Assembly (NCBI GenBank): GCA_964017155.1
Contig: OZ024867.1
Span: 15,465,500 to 15,529,499, forward strand
DNA from: Oasisia sp. SBJ-2009
Taxonomy: Eukaryota; Annelida; Polychaeta; Sabellida; Siboglinidae
DNA length: 64,000 bases
Direction of reading: 5' to 3'
Every line of letters starts with the position of its first letter. Positions within the stretch are counted from its first letter, which is position 1. The notes below the pieces were generated by a model. That model saw only the letters and a program-made list of their open reading frames with translations. It ran no database searches and was not told the DNA's origin. Positions 37,300 through 48,984 of this stretch are shown here, piece by piece. The position numbers were made by a program, and so were the translations under genes.

Positions 37300-40200
37300 T
37301 TAATACATGGTGTGTAAGACATGGTGTGTAAGACTTGGTGTGAAAGACTTGATGTGTAAGACTTGATGTGTAAGATTTGGTGTGTAAGACTTGGTGTGTA
37401 AAACATGGTGTGAAAGACATGGTGTGTAAGACATGGTGTGTAAGACCTGGTGTGTAAGACATGGTGTGTAAGACCTGGTGTGTAAGACTTGGTGTGTAAG
37501 ACTTGATGTGTAAGACTTGATGAGTAAGACTTGATGTATAAGACTTGGTGTGTAAGACTTGGTGTGTAAGACATGGTGTGAAAGACATGGTGTGTAAGAC
37601 ATGGTGTGTAAGACCTGGTGTGTAAGACATGGTGTGTAAGACCTGGTGTGTAAGACTTGGTGTGTAAGACTTGATGTGTAAGACTTGATGAGTAAGACTT
37701 GATGTATAAGACTTGGTGTGTAAGACTTGGTGTGTAAGACATGGTGTGTTATACTTGATGTGTAAGATTTGATGTGTAAGACATGGTGTGTAAGACTTGG
37801 TGTGTAAGACATGGTGTGTAAGACTTGGTGTGTAAGACATGGTGTGTAAGACATGGTGTGTAAGACTTGGTGTGTAGCACATGGTGTGTAAGACTTGGTG
37901 TGTAAGACATGGTGTGTAGGACATGGTGTGTAGGACATGGTGTGTAAGACTTGGTGTGTAAAACTTGGTGTATAAGACATGGTATGTAAGACTTGATGTG
38001 TAAGACCTGGTGTGTAAGACTTGGTGTGTAAGACATGGTGTGTAATACTTGATGTGTACGACATGGTGTGTAAGCCCTGGTGTGTAAGACATGGTGTGTA
38101 AGACCTGGTGTGTAAGACATGGTGTGTAAGACTTGGTGTGTAAGACTTAGTGTGTAAGACATGGTGTTTAAGACATGGTGTGTAAGACATGGTGTGTAAG
38201 ACCTGGTGTGTAAGACATGGTGTGTAAGACTTGATGTGTAAGACTTGATGTGTAAGACTTGATGTGTATGACTTGGTGTGTAAGACTTGGTGTCTAAGAC
38301 ATGGTGTGTTATACTTGATGTGTAAGATTTGATGTGTAAGACATGGTGTATAAGACATGGTGTGTAAGACTTGGTGTGTAAGACATGGTGTGTAAGACTT
38401 GGTGTGTAAGACATTGTGTGTAAGACTTGGTGTGTAAGACATGGTGTGTAAGACTTGGTGTGTAAGACTCGGTGTGTAAGACATGGTGTGTAAGACATGG
38501 TGTGTAAGACATGGTGTGTAAGACCTGGTGTGTAAGACATGGTGTGTAAGACCTGGTGTGTAAGACTTGGTGTGTAAGACTTGATGTGTAAGACTAGATG
38601 TGTAAGACTTGGTGTGTAAGACTTGATGTGTAAGACTTGATGAGTAAGACTTGATATATAAGACTTGGTGTGTAAGACTTGGTGTGTAAGACATGGTGTG
38701 TTATACTTGATGTGTAAGATTTGATGTGTAAGACATGGTGTGTAAGACTTGGTGTGTAAGACAAGGTGTGTAATACTTGATGTGTAAGACTTGATGTGTA
38801 CGACATGGTGTGTAAGCCCTGGTGTGTAAGACATGGTGTGTAAGACCTGGTGTGTAAGACATGGTGTGTAAGACTTGATGTGTAAGACTTGATGTGTATG
38901 ACTTGGTGTGTAAGACTTGGTGTGTAAGACATGGTGTGTTATACTTGATGTGTATGATTTGATGTGTAAGACATGGTGTGTAAGACATGGTGTGTAAGAC
39001 TTGGTGTGTAAGACATGGTGTGTAAGACTTGGTGTGTAAGACATTGTGTGTAAGACTTGGTGTGTAAGACATGGTGTGTAAGACTTGGTGTGTAAGACTC
39101 GGTGTGTAAGACATGGTGTGTAAGACATGGTGTGTAAGACCTGGTGTGTAAGACTTGGTGTGTAAGACTTGATGTGTAAGACTTGATGTGTAAGACTTGG
39201 TGTGTAAGACTTGATGTGTAAGACTTGATGAGTAAGACTTTATGTATAAGACTTGGTGTGTAAGACTTGGTGTGTAAGACATGGTGTGTTATACTTGATG
39301 TGTAAGATTTGATGTGTAAGACATGGTGTGTAAGACTTGGTGTGTAAGACATGGTGTGTAAGACTTGGTGTGTAAGACATGGTGTGTAAGACATGGTGTG
39401 TAAGACTTGGTGTGTAACACATGGTGTGTAAGACTTGGTGTGTAAGACTTGGTGTGTAAAACTTGGTGTGTAAGACATGGTGTGTAAGACCTGGTGTGTA
39501 AGACATGGTGTGTAAGACCTGGTGTGTAAGACATGGTGTGTAAGACTTGATGTGTAAGACCTGGTGTGTAAGACTTTGTGTGTAAGACATGGTGTGTAAC
39601 ACTTGATGTGTAAGACTTGATGTGTACGACATGGTGTGTAAGCCCTGGTGTGTAAGACATGGTGTGTAAGACCTGGTGTGTAAGACATGGTGTGTAAGAA
39701 TTGGTGTGTAAGACTTAGTGTGTAAGACATGGTGTTTAAGACATGGTGTGTAAGACATGGTGTGTAAGACTTGGTGTGAAAGACTTGATGTGTAAGACTT
39801 GATGTGTAAGATTTGGTGTGTAAGACTTGGTGTGTAAAACATGGTGTGAAAGACATGGTGTGTAAGACATGGTGTGTAAGACCTGGTGTGTAAGACATGG
39901 TGTGTAAGACCTGGTGTGTAAGACTTGGTGTGTAAGACTTGATGTGTAAGACTTGATGAGTAAGACTTGATGTATAAGACTTGGTGTGTAAGACTTGGTG
40001 TGTAAGACATGGTGTGTTATACTTGATGTGTAAGATTTGATGTGTAAGACATGGTGTGTAAGACTTGGTGTGTAAGACATGGTGTGTAAGACTTGGTGTG
40101 TAAGACATGGTGTGTAAGACATGGTGTGTAAGACTTGGTGTGTAGCACATGGTGTGTAAGACTTGGTGTGTAAGACATGGTGTGTAGGACATGGTGTGTA

Positions 40201-43200
40201 GGACATGGTGTGTAAGACTTGGTGTGTAAAACTTGGTGTATAAGACATGGTATGTAAGACTTGATGTGTAAGACCTGGTGTGTAAGACTTGGTGTGTAAG
40301 ACATGGTGTGTAATACTTGATGTGTACGACATGGTGTGTAAGCCCTGGTGTGTAAGACATGGTGTGTAAGACCTGGTGTGTAAGACATGGTGTGTAAGAC
40401 TTGGTGTGTAAGACTTAGTGTGTAAGACATGGTGTTTAAGACATGGTGTGTAAGACATGGTGTGTAAGACCTGGTGTGTAAGACATGGTGTGTAAGACTT
40501 GATGTGTAAGACTTGATGTGTAAGACTTGATGTGTATGACTTGGTGTGTAAGACTTGGTGTCTAAGACATGGTGTGTTATACTTGATGTGTAAGATTTGA
40601 TGTGTAAGACATGGTGTATAAGACATGGTGTGTAAGACTTGGTGTGTAAGACATGGTGTGTAAGACTTGATGTGTAAGACATTGTGTGTAAGACTTGGTG
40701 TGTAAGACATGGTGTGTAAGACTTGGTGTGTAAGACTCGGTGTGTAAGACATGGTGTGTAAGACATGGTGTGTAAGACCTGGTGTGTAAGACTTGGTGTG
40801 TAAGACTTGATGTGTAAGACTTGATGAGTAAGACTTGATGTATAAGACTTGGTGTGTAAGACTTGGTGTGTAAGACATGGTGTGTTATACTTGATGTGTA
40901 AGATTTGATGTGTAAGACATGGTGTGTAAGACTTGGTGTGTAAGACATGGTGTGTAAGACTTGGTGTGTAAGACATGGTGTGTAAGACATGGTGTGTAAG
41001 ACTTGGTGTGTAGCACATGGTGTGTAAGACTTGGTGTGTAAGACATGGTGTGTAGGACATGGTGTGTAGGACATGGTGTGTAAGACTTGGTGTGTAAAAC
41101 TTGGTGTATAAGACATGGTATGTAAGACTTGATGTGTAAGACCTGGTGTGTAAGACTTGGTGTGTAAGACATGGTGTGTAATACTTGATGTGTAAGACTT
41201 GATGTGTACGACATGGTGTGTAAGCCCTGGTGTGTATGACATGGTGTGTAAGACCTGGTGTGTAAGACATGGTGTGTAAGACTTGGTGTGTAAGACTTAG
41301 TGTGTAAGACATGGTGTTTAAGACATGGTGTGTAAGACATGGTGTGTAAGACTTGGTGTGAAAGACTTGATGTGTAAGACTTGATGTGTAAGACATGGTG
41401 TGTAAGACTTGGTGTGTAAGACTTGGTGTGTAAGACATGGTGTGTAAGACTTGGTGTGTAAGACATGGTGTGTAAGACATGGTGTGTAAGACTTGGTGTG
41501 TAGCACATGGTGTGTAAGACTTGGTGTGTAAGACATGGTGTGTAGGACATGGTGTGTAGGACATGGTGTGTAAGACTTGGTGTGTAAAACTTGGTGTATA
41601 AGACATGGTATGTAAGACTTGATGTGTAAGACCTGGTGTGTAAGACTTGGTGTGTAAGACATGGTGTGTAATACTTGATGTGTACGACATGGTGTGTAAG
41701 CCCTGGTGTGTAAGACATGGTGTGTAAGACCTGGTGTGTAAGACATGGTGTGTAAGACTTGGTGTGTAAGACTTAGTGTGTAAGACATGGTGTTTAAGAC
41801 ATGGTGTGTAAGACATGGTGTGTAAGACCTGGTGTGTAAGACATGGTGTGTAAGACTTGATGTGTAAGACTTGATGTGTAAGACTTGATGTGTATGACTT
41901 GGTGTGTAAGACTTGGTGTCTAAGACATGGTGTGTTATACTTGATGTGTAAGATTTGATGTGTAAGACATGGTGTGTAAGACATGGTGTGTAAGACTTGG
42001 TGTGTAAGACATGGTGTGTAAGACTTGATGTGTAAGACATTGTGTGTAAGACTTGGTGTGTAAGACATGGTGTGTAAGACTTGGTGTGTAAGACTCGGTG
42101 TGTAAGACATGGTGTGTAAGACATGGTGTGTAAGACCTGGTGTGTAAGACTTGGTGTGTAAGACTTGATGTGTAAGACTTGATGAGTAAGACTTGATGTA
42201 TAAGACTTGGTGTGTAAGACTTGGTGTGTAAGACATGGTGTGTTATACTTGATGTGTAAGATTTGATGTGTAAGACATGGTGTGTAAGACTTGGTGTGTA
42301 AGACATGGTGTGTAAGACTTGGTGTGTAAGACATGGTGTGTAAGACATGGTGTGTAAGACTTGGTGTGTAGCACATGGTGTGTAAGACTTGGTGTGTAAG
42401 ACATGGTGTGTAGGACATGGTGTGTAGGACATGGTGTGTAAAACTTGGTGTGTAAAACTTGGTGTATAAGACATGGTATGTAAGACTTGATGTGTAAGAC
42501 CTGGTGTGTAAGACTTGGTGTGTAAGACATGGTGTGTAATACTTGATGTGTAAGACTTGATGTGTACGACATGGTGTGTAAGCCCTGGTGTGTAAGACAT
42601 GGTGTGTAAGACCTGGTGTGTAAGACATGGTGTGTAAGACTTGGTGTGTAAGACTTAGTGTGTAAGACATGGTGTTTAAGACATGGTGTGTAAGACGTGG
42701 TGTGTAAGACTTGGTGTGAAAGACTTGATGTGTAAGACTTGATGTGTAAGACATGGTGTGTAAGACTTGGTGTGTAAGACTTGGTGTGAAAGACTTGATG
42801 TGTAAGACTTGATGTGTAAGACTTGATGTGTAAGACTTGGTGTGTAAGACTTGATGTGTAAGACTTGGTGTGAAACATTTGATATGTAAGACTTGATGTG
42901 TAAGACTTGGTGTGTAAGACATGGTGTGTAAGACTTGGTGTGTAAGACTCGGTGTGTAAGACATGGTGTGTAAGACTTGGTGTGTAAGTCTTAGTGTGTA
43001 AGACATGGTGTTTAAGACATGGTGTGTAGGACATGGTGTGTAAGACTTGGTGTGTAAAACTTGGTGTGTAAGACATGGTGTGTAAGACCTGGTGTGTAAG
43101 ACATGGTGTGTAAGACCTGGTGTTTAAGACATGGTGTGTAAGACTTGATGTGTAAGACCTGGTGTGTAAGACTTGGTGTGTAAGACATGGTGTGTAATAT

Positions 43201-43460
43201 TTGATGTGTCAGACTTGATGTGTACGACATGGTGTGTAAGCCCTGGTGTGTAAGACATGGTGTGTAAGACCTGGTGTGTAAGACATGGTGTGTAAGACTT
43301 GGTGTGTAAGACTTAGTGTGTAAGACATGGTGTTTAAGACATGGTGTGTAAGACATGGTGTGTAAGACTTGGTGTGAAAGACTTGATGTGAAAGACTTGA
43401 TGTGTAAGATTTGGTGTGTAAGACTTGGTGTATAAGACATGGTGTGTAAGACTTGGTGTT
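37300..43460 (+). repeat. Copy-2 equivalent of 2.08-8.24 kb, colinear at offset 35,216
   Basis: The landmarks are colinear with copy 1 with only scattered point changes. These include ACGTGG conserved at about 7487 and 42,703, and a TAAGAATTAG at about 6076 that is TAAGACTTAG in copy 2. A single extra 14-bp unit carrying TTTAAG at about 43,455-43,469 moves the offset to 35,230. Confidence 0.83.
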
Positions 43461-43560
43461 TAAGACTTGGTGTGAAACACTTAATGTGTAAGACTTGATG
43501 TGTAAGACTTGGTGTAAGACTTGGTGAGTAAGACTTGGTGTGTAAGACTTGGTGTGTAAG

Positions 43561-46272
43561 ACAGGGTGTGAAAGACATGGTTTGTAAGACTTGGTGTGTA
43601 AGACATGGTGTGTAAGACTTGGTGTGTAAGACATGGTGTGTAAGACTTGGTGTGTAAGACATGGTGTGTAAGACATGGTGTGTAAGACTTGGTGTGTAAC
43701 ACATGGTGTGTAAGACTTGGTGTGTAAGACATGGTGTGTAGGACATGGTGTGTAGGACATGGTGTGTAAGACTTGGTGTGTAAAACTTGGTGTGTAAGAC
43801 ATGGTGTGTAAGACCTGGTGTGTAAGACATGGTGTGTAAGACTTGATGTGTAAGACTTGATGTGTAAGACTTGATGTGTATGACTTGGTGTGTAAGACTT
43901 GGTGTCTAAGACATGGTGTGTTATACTTGATGTGTAAGATTTGATGTGTAAGACATGGTGTGTAAGACATGGTGTGTAAGACTTGGTGTGTAAGACATGG
44001 TGTGTAAGACTTGATGTGTAAGACATTGTGTGTAAGACTTGGTGTGTAAGACATGGTGTGTAAGACTTGGTGTGTAAGACTCGGTGTGTAAGACATGGTG
44101 TGTAAGACATGGTGTGTAAGACATTGTGTAAGACCTGGTGTGAAAGACATGGTGTGTAAGACCTGGTGTGTAAGACTTGGTGTGTAAGACTTGATGTGTA
44201 AGACTTGATGAGTAAGACTTGATGTATAAGACTTGGTGTGTAAGACTTGGTGTGTAAGACATGGTGTGTTATACTTGATGTGTAAGATTTGATGTGTAAG
44301 ACATGGTGTGTAAGACTTGGTGTGTGAGACATGGTGTGGAAGACTTAGTGTGTAAGACACGGTGTGTAAGACATGGTGTGTAAGACTTGGTGTGTAGCAC
44401 ATGGTGTGTAAGACTTGGTGTGTAAGACATGGTGTGTAGGACATGGTGTGTAGGAAATGGTGTGTAAGACTTGGTGTGTAAAACTTGGTGTGTAAGACAT
44501 GGTGTGTAAGACTTGATGTTTAAGACCTGGTGTGTAAGACTTGGTGTGTAAGACATGGTGTGTAATACTTGATGTGTAAGACTTGATGTGTACGACATGG
44601 TGTGTAAGCCCTGGTGTGTAAGACATGGTGTGTAAGACCTGGTGTGTAAGACATGGTGTGTAAGACATGGTGTGTAAGACTAGGTGTGTAAGACATGGTG
44701 TGTAAGACATGGTGTGTAAGACTTGGTGTGTAACTCATGGTGTGTAAGACTTGGTGTGTAAGACATGGTTTGTAGGACATGGTGTGTAGGACTTGATGTG
44801 TAAGACTTCGTGTGTAAGACTTGATGTGTATGACTTGGTGTGTAAGACTTGGTGTGTAAGACATGGTGTGTTATACTTGATGTGTATGATTTGATGTGTA
44901 AGACATGGTGTTTAAGACATGGTGTGTAAGACTTGATGTGTAAGACTTGGTGTGTAAGACTTGATGTGTATGACTTGGTGTGTAAGACATGGTGTGTAAT
45001 ACTTGATGTGTTAGACTTGATGTGTACGACATGGTGTGTAAGCCCTGGTGTGTAAGACATGGTGTGTAAGACCTGGTGTGTAAGACATGGTGTGTAAGAC
45101 TTGGTGTGTAAGACTTAGTGTGTAAGACATGGTGTTTAAGACATGGTGTGTAAGACATGGTGTGTAAGACTTGGTGTGAAAGACTTGATGTGTAAGACTT
45201 GATGTGTAAGACATGGTGTGTAAGACTTGGTGTGTAAGACTTGGTGTGAAAGACTTGATGTGTAAGACTTGATGTGTAAGATTTGATGTGTAAGACTTGG
45301 TGTGTAAGACTTGATGTGTAAGACTTGGTGTGAAACATTTGATATGTAAGACTTGATGTGTAAGACTTGGTGAGTAAGACATGGTGTGTAAGACTTGGTG
45401 TGTAAGACTCGGTGTGTAAGACATGGTGTGTAAGACTCGGTGTGTAAGACATGGTGTGTAAGACTTGGTGTGTAAGTCTTAGTGTGTAAGACATGGTGTT
45501 TAAGACATGGTGTGTAGGACATGGTGTGTAAGACTTGGTGTGTAAAACTTGGTGTGTAAGACATGGTGTGTAAGACCTGGTGTGTAAGACATGGTGTGTA
45601 AGACCTGGTGTGTAAGACATGGTGTGTAAGACTTGATGTGTAAGACCTGGTGTGTAAGACTTGGTGTGTAAGACATGGTGTGTAATATTTGATGTGTCAG
45701 ACTTGATGTGTACGACATGGTGTGTAAGCCCTGGTGTGTAAGACATGGTGTGTAAGACCTGGTGTTTAAGACATGGTGTGTAAGACATGGTGTGTAAGAC
45801 TTGGTGTGAAAGACTTGATGTGTAAGACTTGATGTGTAAGACTTGGTGTGTAAGACTTGATGTGAAAGACTTGATGTGTAAGACTTGATGTGTAAGACTT
45901 GATGTGTAAGACTTGGTGTGTAAGACTTGATGTGTAAGACTTGGTGTGAAACACTTAATGTGTAAGGCTTGATGTGTAAGACTTGGTGTAAGACTTGGTG
46001 AGTAAGACTTGGTGTGTAAGACTTGGTGTGTAAGACAGGGTGTGAAAGACATGGATTGTAAGACTTGGTGTGTAAGACATGGTGTGTAAGACTTGGTGTG
46101 TAAGACATGGTGTGTAAGACTTGGTGTGTAAGACATGGTGTGTAAGACATGGTGTGTAAGACTTGGTGTGTAACACATGGTGTGTAAGACTTGGTGTGTA
46201 AGACATGGTGTGTAGGACATGGTGTGTAGGACATCGTGTGTAAGACTTGGTGTGTAAAACTTGGTGTGTAAG
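43561..46272 (+). repeat. 2,712-bp block, first tandem copy (copy-2 specific duplication)
   Basis: An ACAGGG followed by GAAAGACATGG landmark starts this block at 43561 and the next block at 46273. Landmarks at 43921, 44269 and 44680 recur at 46633, 46981 and 47392, exactly 2,712 bp apart. That spacing equals 194 units, two of them 12 bp. The block corresponds to copy-1 positions of about 8,331-11,042, which occur once there. Confidence 0.88.
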
Positions 46273-47156
46273 ACAGGGTGTGAAAGACATGGTTTGTAAG
46301 ACTTGGTGTGTAAGACATGGTGTGTAAGACTTGGTGTGTAAGACATGGTGTGTAAGACTTGGTGTGTAAGACATGGTGTGTAAGACATGGTGTGTAAGAC
46401 TTGGTGTGTAACACATGGTGTGTAAGACTTGGTGTGTAAGACATGGTGTGTAGGACATGGTGTGTAGGACATGGTGTGTAAGACTTGGTGTGTAAAACTT
46501 GGTGTGTAAGACATGGTGTGTAAGACCTGGTGTGTAAGACATGGTGTGTAAGACTTGATGTGTAAGACTTGATGTGTAAGACTTGATGTGTATGACTTGG
46601 TGTGTAAGACTTGGTGTCTAAGACATGGTGTGTTATACTTGATGTGTAAGATTTGATGTGTAAGACATGGTGTGTAAGACATGGTGTGTAAGACTTGGTG
46701 TGTAAGACATGGTGTGTAAGACTTGATGTGTAAGACATTGTGTGTAAGACTTGGTGTGTAAGACATGGTGTGTAAGACTTGGTGTGTAAGACTCGGTGTG
46801 TAAGACATGGTGTGTAAGACATGGTGTGTAAGACATTGTGTAAGACCTGGTGTGAAAGACATGGTGTGTAAGACCTGGTGTGTAAGACTTGGTGTGTAAG
46901 ACTTGATGTGTAAGACTTGATGAGTAAGACTTGATGTATAAGACTTGGTGTGTAAGACTTGGTGTGTAAGACATGGTGTGTTATGCTTGATGTGTAAGAT
47001 TTGATGTGTAAGACATGGTGTGTAAGACTTGGTGTGTGAGACATGGTGTGGAAGACTTAGTGTGTAAGACACGGTGTGTAAGACATGGTGTGTAAGACTT
47101 GGTGTGTAGCACATGGTGTGTAAGACTTGGTGTGTAAGACATGGTGTGTAGGACAT
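44871..47156 (-). other. Longest stop-free antisense frame (761 codons), probably not a gene
   Basis: The frame translates as a 14-residue repeat of the form PSLTHQVLHTKSYT, with substitutions that mirror the DNA variants. It is open because the reverse complement of the 14-bp unit has no stop in any frame and 42 bp equals 14 codons. The other two - strand frames over the same DNA are also long and give the same peptide in rotated phase. It spans the join between the two 2,712-bp blocks, so its length follows block structure. Frames end at variant units containing TTA, CTA or TCA. No signal peptide, domain, promoter or conserved start context is visible. I do not regard it, or similar frames such as 4801-7020, 40017-42236 and 59591-61768, as coding. 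Confidence 0.25.
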
Positions 47157-48984
47157 GGTGTGTAGGAAATGGTGTGTAAGACTTGGTGTGTAAAACTTGG
47201 TGTGTAAGACATGGTGTGTAAGACTTGATGTTTAAGACCTGGTGTGTAAGACTTGGTGTGTAAGACATGGTGTGTAATACTTGATGTGTAAGACTTGATG
47301 TGTACGACATGGTGTGTAAGCCCTGGTGTGTAAGACATGGTGTGTAAGACCTGGTGTGTAAGACATGGTGTGTAAGACATGGTGTGTAAGACTAGGTGTG
47401 TAAGACATGGTGTGTAAGACATGGTGTGTAAGACTTGGTGTGTAACTCATGGTGTGTAAGACTTGGTGTGTAAGACATGGTTTGTAGGACATGGTGTGTA
47501 GGACTTGATGTGTAAGACTTCGTGTGTAAGACTTGATGTGTATGACTTGGTGTGTAAGACTTGGTGTGTAAGACATGGTGTGTTATACTTGATGTGTATG
47601 ATTTGATGTGTAAGACATGGTGTTTAAGACATGGTGTGTAAGACTTGATGTGTAAGACTTGGTGTGTAAGACTTGATGTGTATGACTTGGTGTGTAAGAC
47701 ATGGTGTGTAATACTTGATGTGTTAGACTTGATGTGTACGACATGGTGTGTAAGCCCTGGTGTGTAAGACATGGTGTGTAAGACCTGGTGTGTAAGACAT
47801 GGTGTGTAAGACTTGGTGTGTAAGACTTAGTGTGTAAGACATGGTGTTTAAGACATGGTGTGTAAGACATGGTGTGTAAGACTTGGTGTGAAAGACTTGA
47901 TGTGTAAGACTTGATGTGTAAGACATGGTGTGTAAGACTTGGTGTGTAAGACTTGGTGTGAAAGACTTGATGTGTAAGACTTGATGTGTAAGATTTGATG
48001 TGTAAGACTTGGTGTGTAAGACTTGATGTGTAAGACTTGGTGTGAAACATTTGATATGTAAGACTTGATGTGTAAGACTTGGTGAGTAAGACATGGTGTG
48101 TAAGACTTGGTGTGTAAGACTCGGTGTGTAAGACATGGTGTGTAAGACTCGGTGTGTAAGACATGGTGTGTAAGACTTGGTGTGTAAGTGTTAGTGTGTA
48201 AGACATGGTGTTTAAGACATGGTGTGTAGGACATGGTGTGTAAGACTTGGTGTGTAAAACTTGGTGTGTAAGACATGGTGTGTAAGACCTGGTGTGTAAG
48301 ACATGGTGTGTAAGACCTGGTGTGTAAGACATGGTGTGTAAGACTTGATGTGTAAGACCTGGTGTGTAAGACTTGGTGTGTAAGACATGGTGTGTAATAT
48401 TTGATGTGTCAGACTTGATGTGTACGACATGGTGTGTAAGCCCTGGTGTGTAAGACATGGTGTGTAAGACCTGGTGTTTAAGACATGGTGTGTAAGACAT
48501 GGTGTGTAAGACTTGGTGTGAAAGACTTGATGTGTAAGACTTGATGTGTAAGACTTGGTGTGTAAGACTTGATGTGAAAGACTTGATGTGTAAGACTTGA
48601 TGTGTAAGACTTGATGTGTAAGACTTGGTGTGTAAGACTTGATGTGTAAGACTTGGTGTGAAACACTTAATGTGTAAGGCTTGATGTGTAAGACTTGGTG
48701 TAAGACTTGGTGAGTAAGACTTGGTGTGTAAGACTTGGTGTGTAAGACAGGGTGTGAAAGACATGGTTTGTAAGACTTGGTGTGTAAGACATGGTGTGTA
48801 AGACTTGGTGTGTAAGACATGGTGTGTAAGACTTGGTGTGTAAGACATGGTGTGTAAGACATGGTGTGTAAGACTTGGTGTGTAACACATGGTGTGTAAG
48901 ACTTGGTGTGTAAGACATGGTGTGTAGGACATGGTGTGTAGGACATCGTGTGTAAGACTTGGTGTGTAAAACTTGGTGTGTAAG
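46273..48984 (+). repeat. 2,712-bp block, second tandem copy
   Basis: This is the tandem copy of the preceding block. The join at about 46,260-46,272 links the equivalent of copy-1 position about 11,042 directly to that of about 8,331, as expected of a head-to-tail duplication by unequal exchange. Private differences include TTATGC at about 46,981 and AAGTGTTAG near 48,186. An ATGGATTG variant is seen near 46,054 in the first copy. Confidence 0.88.
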
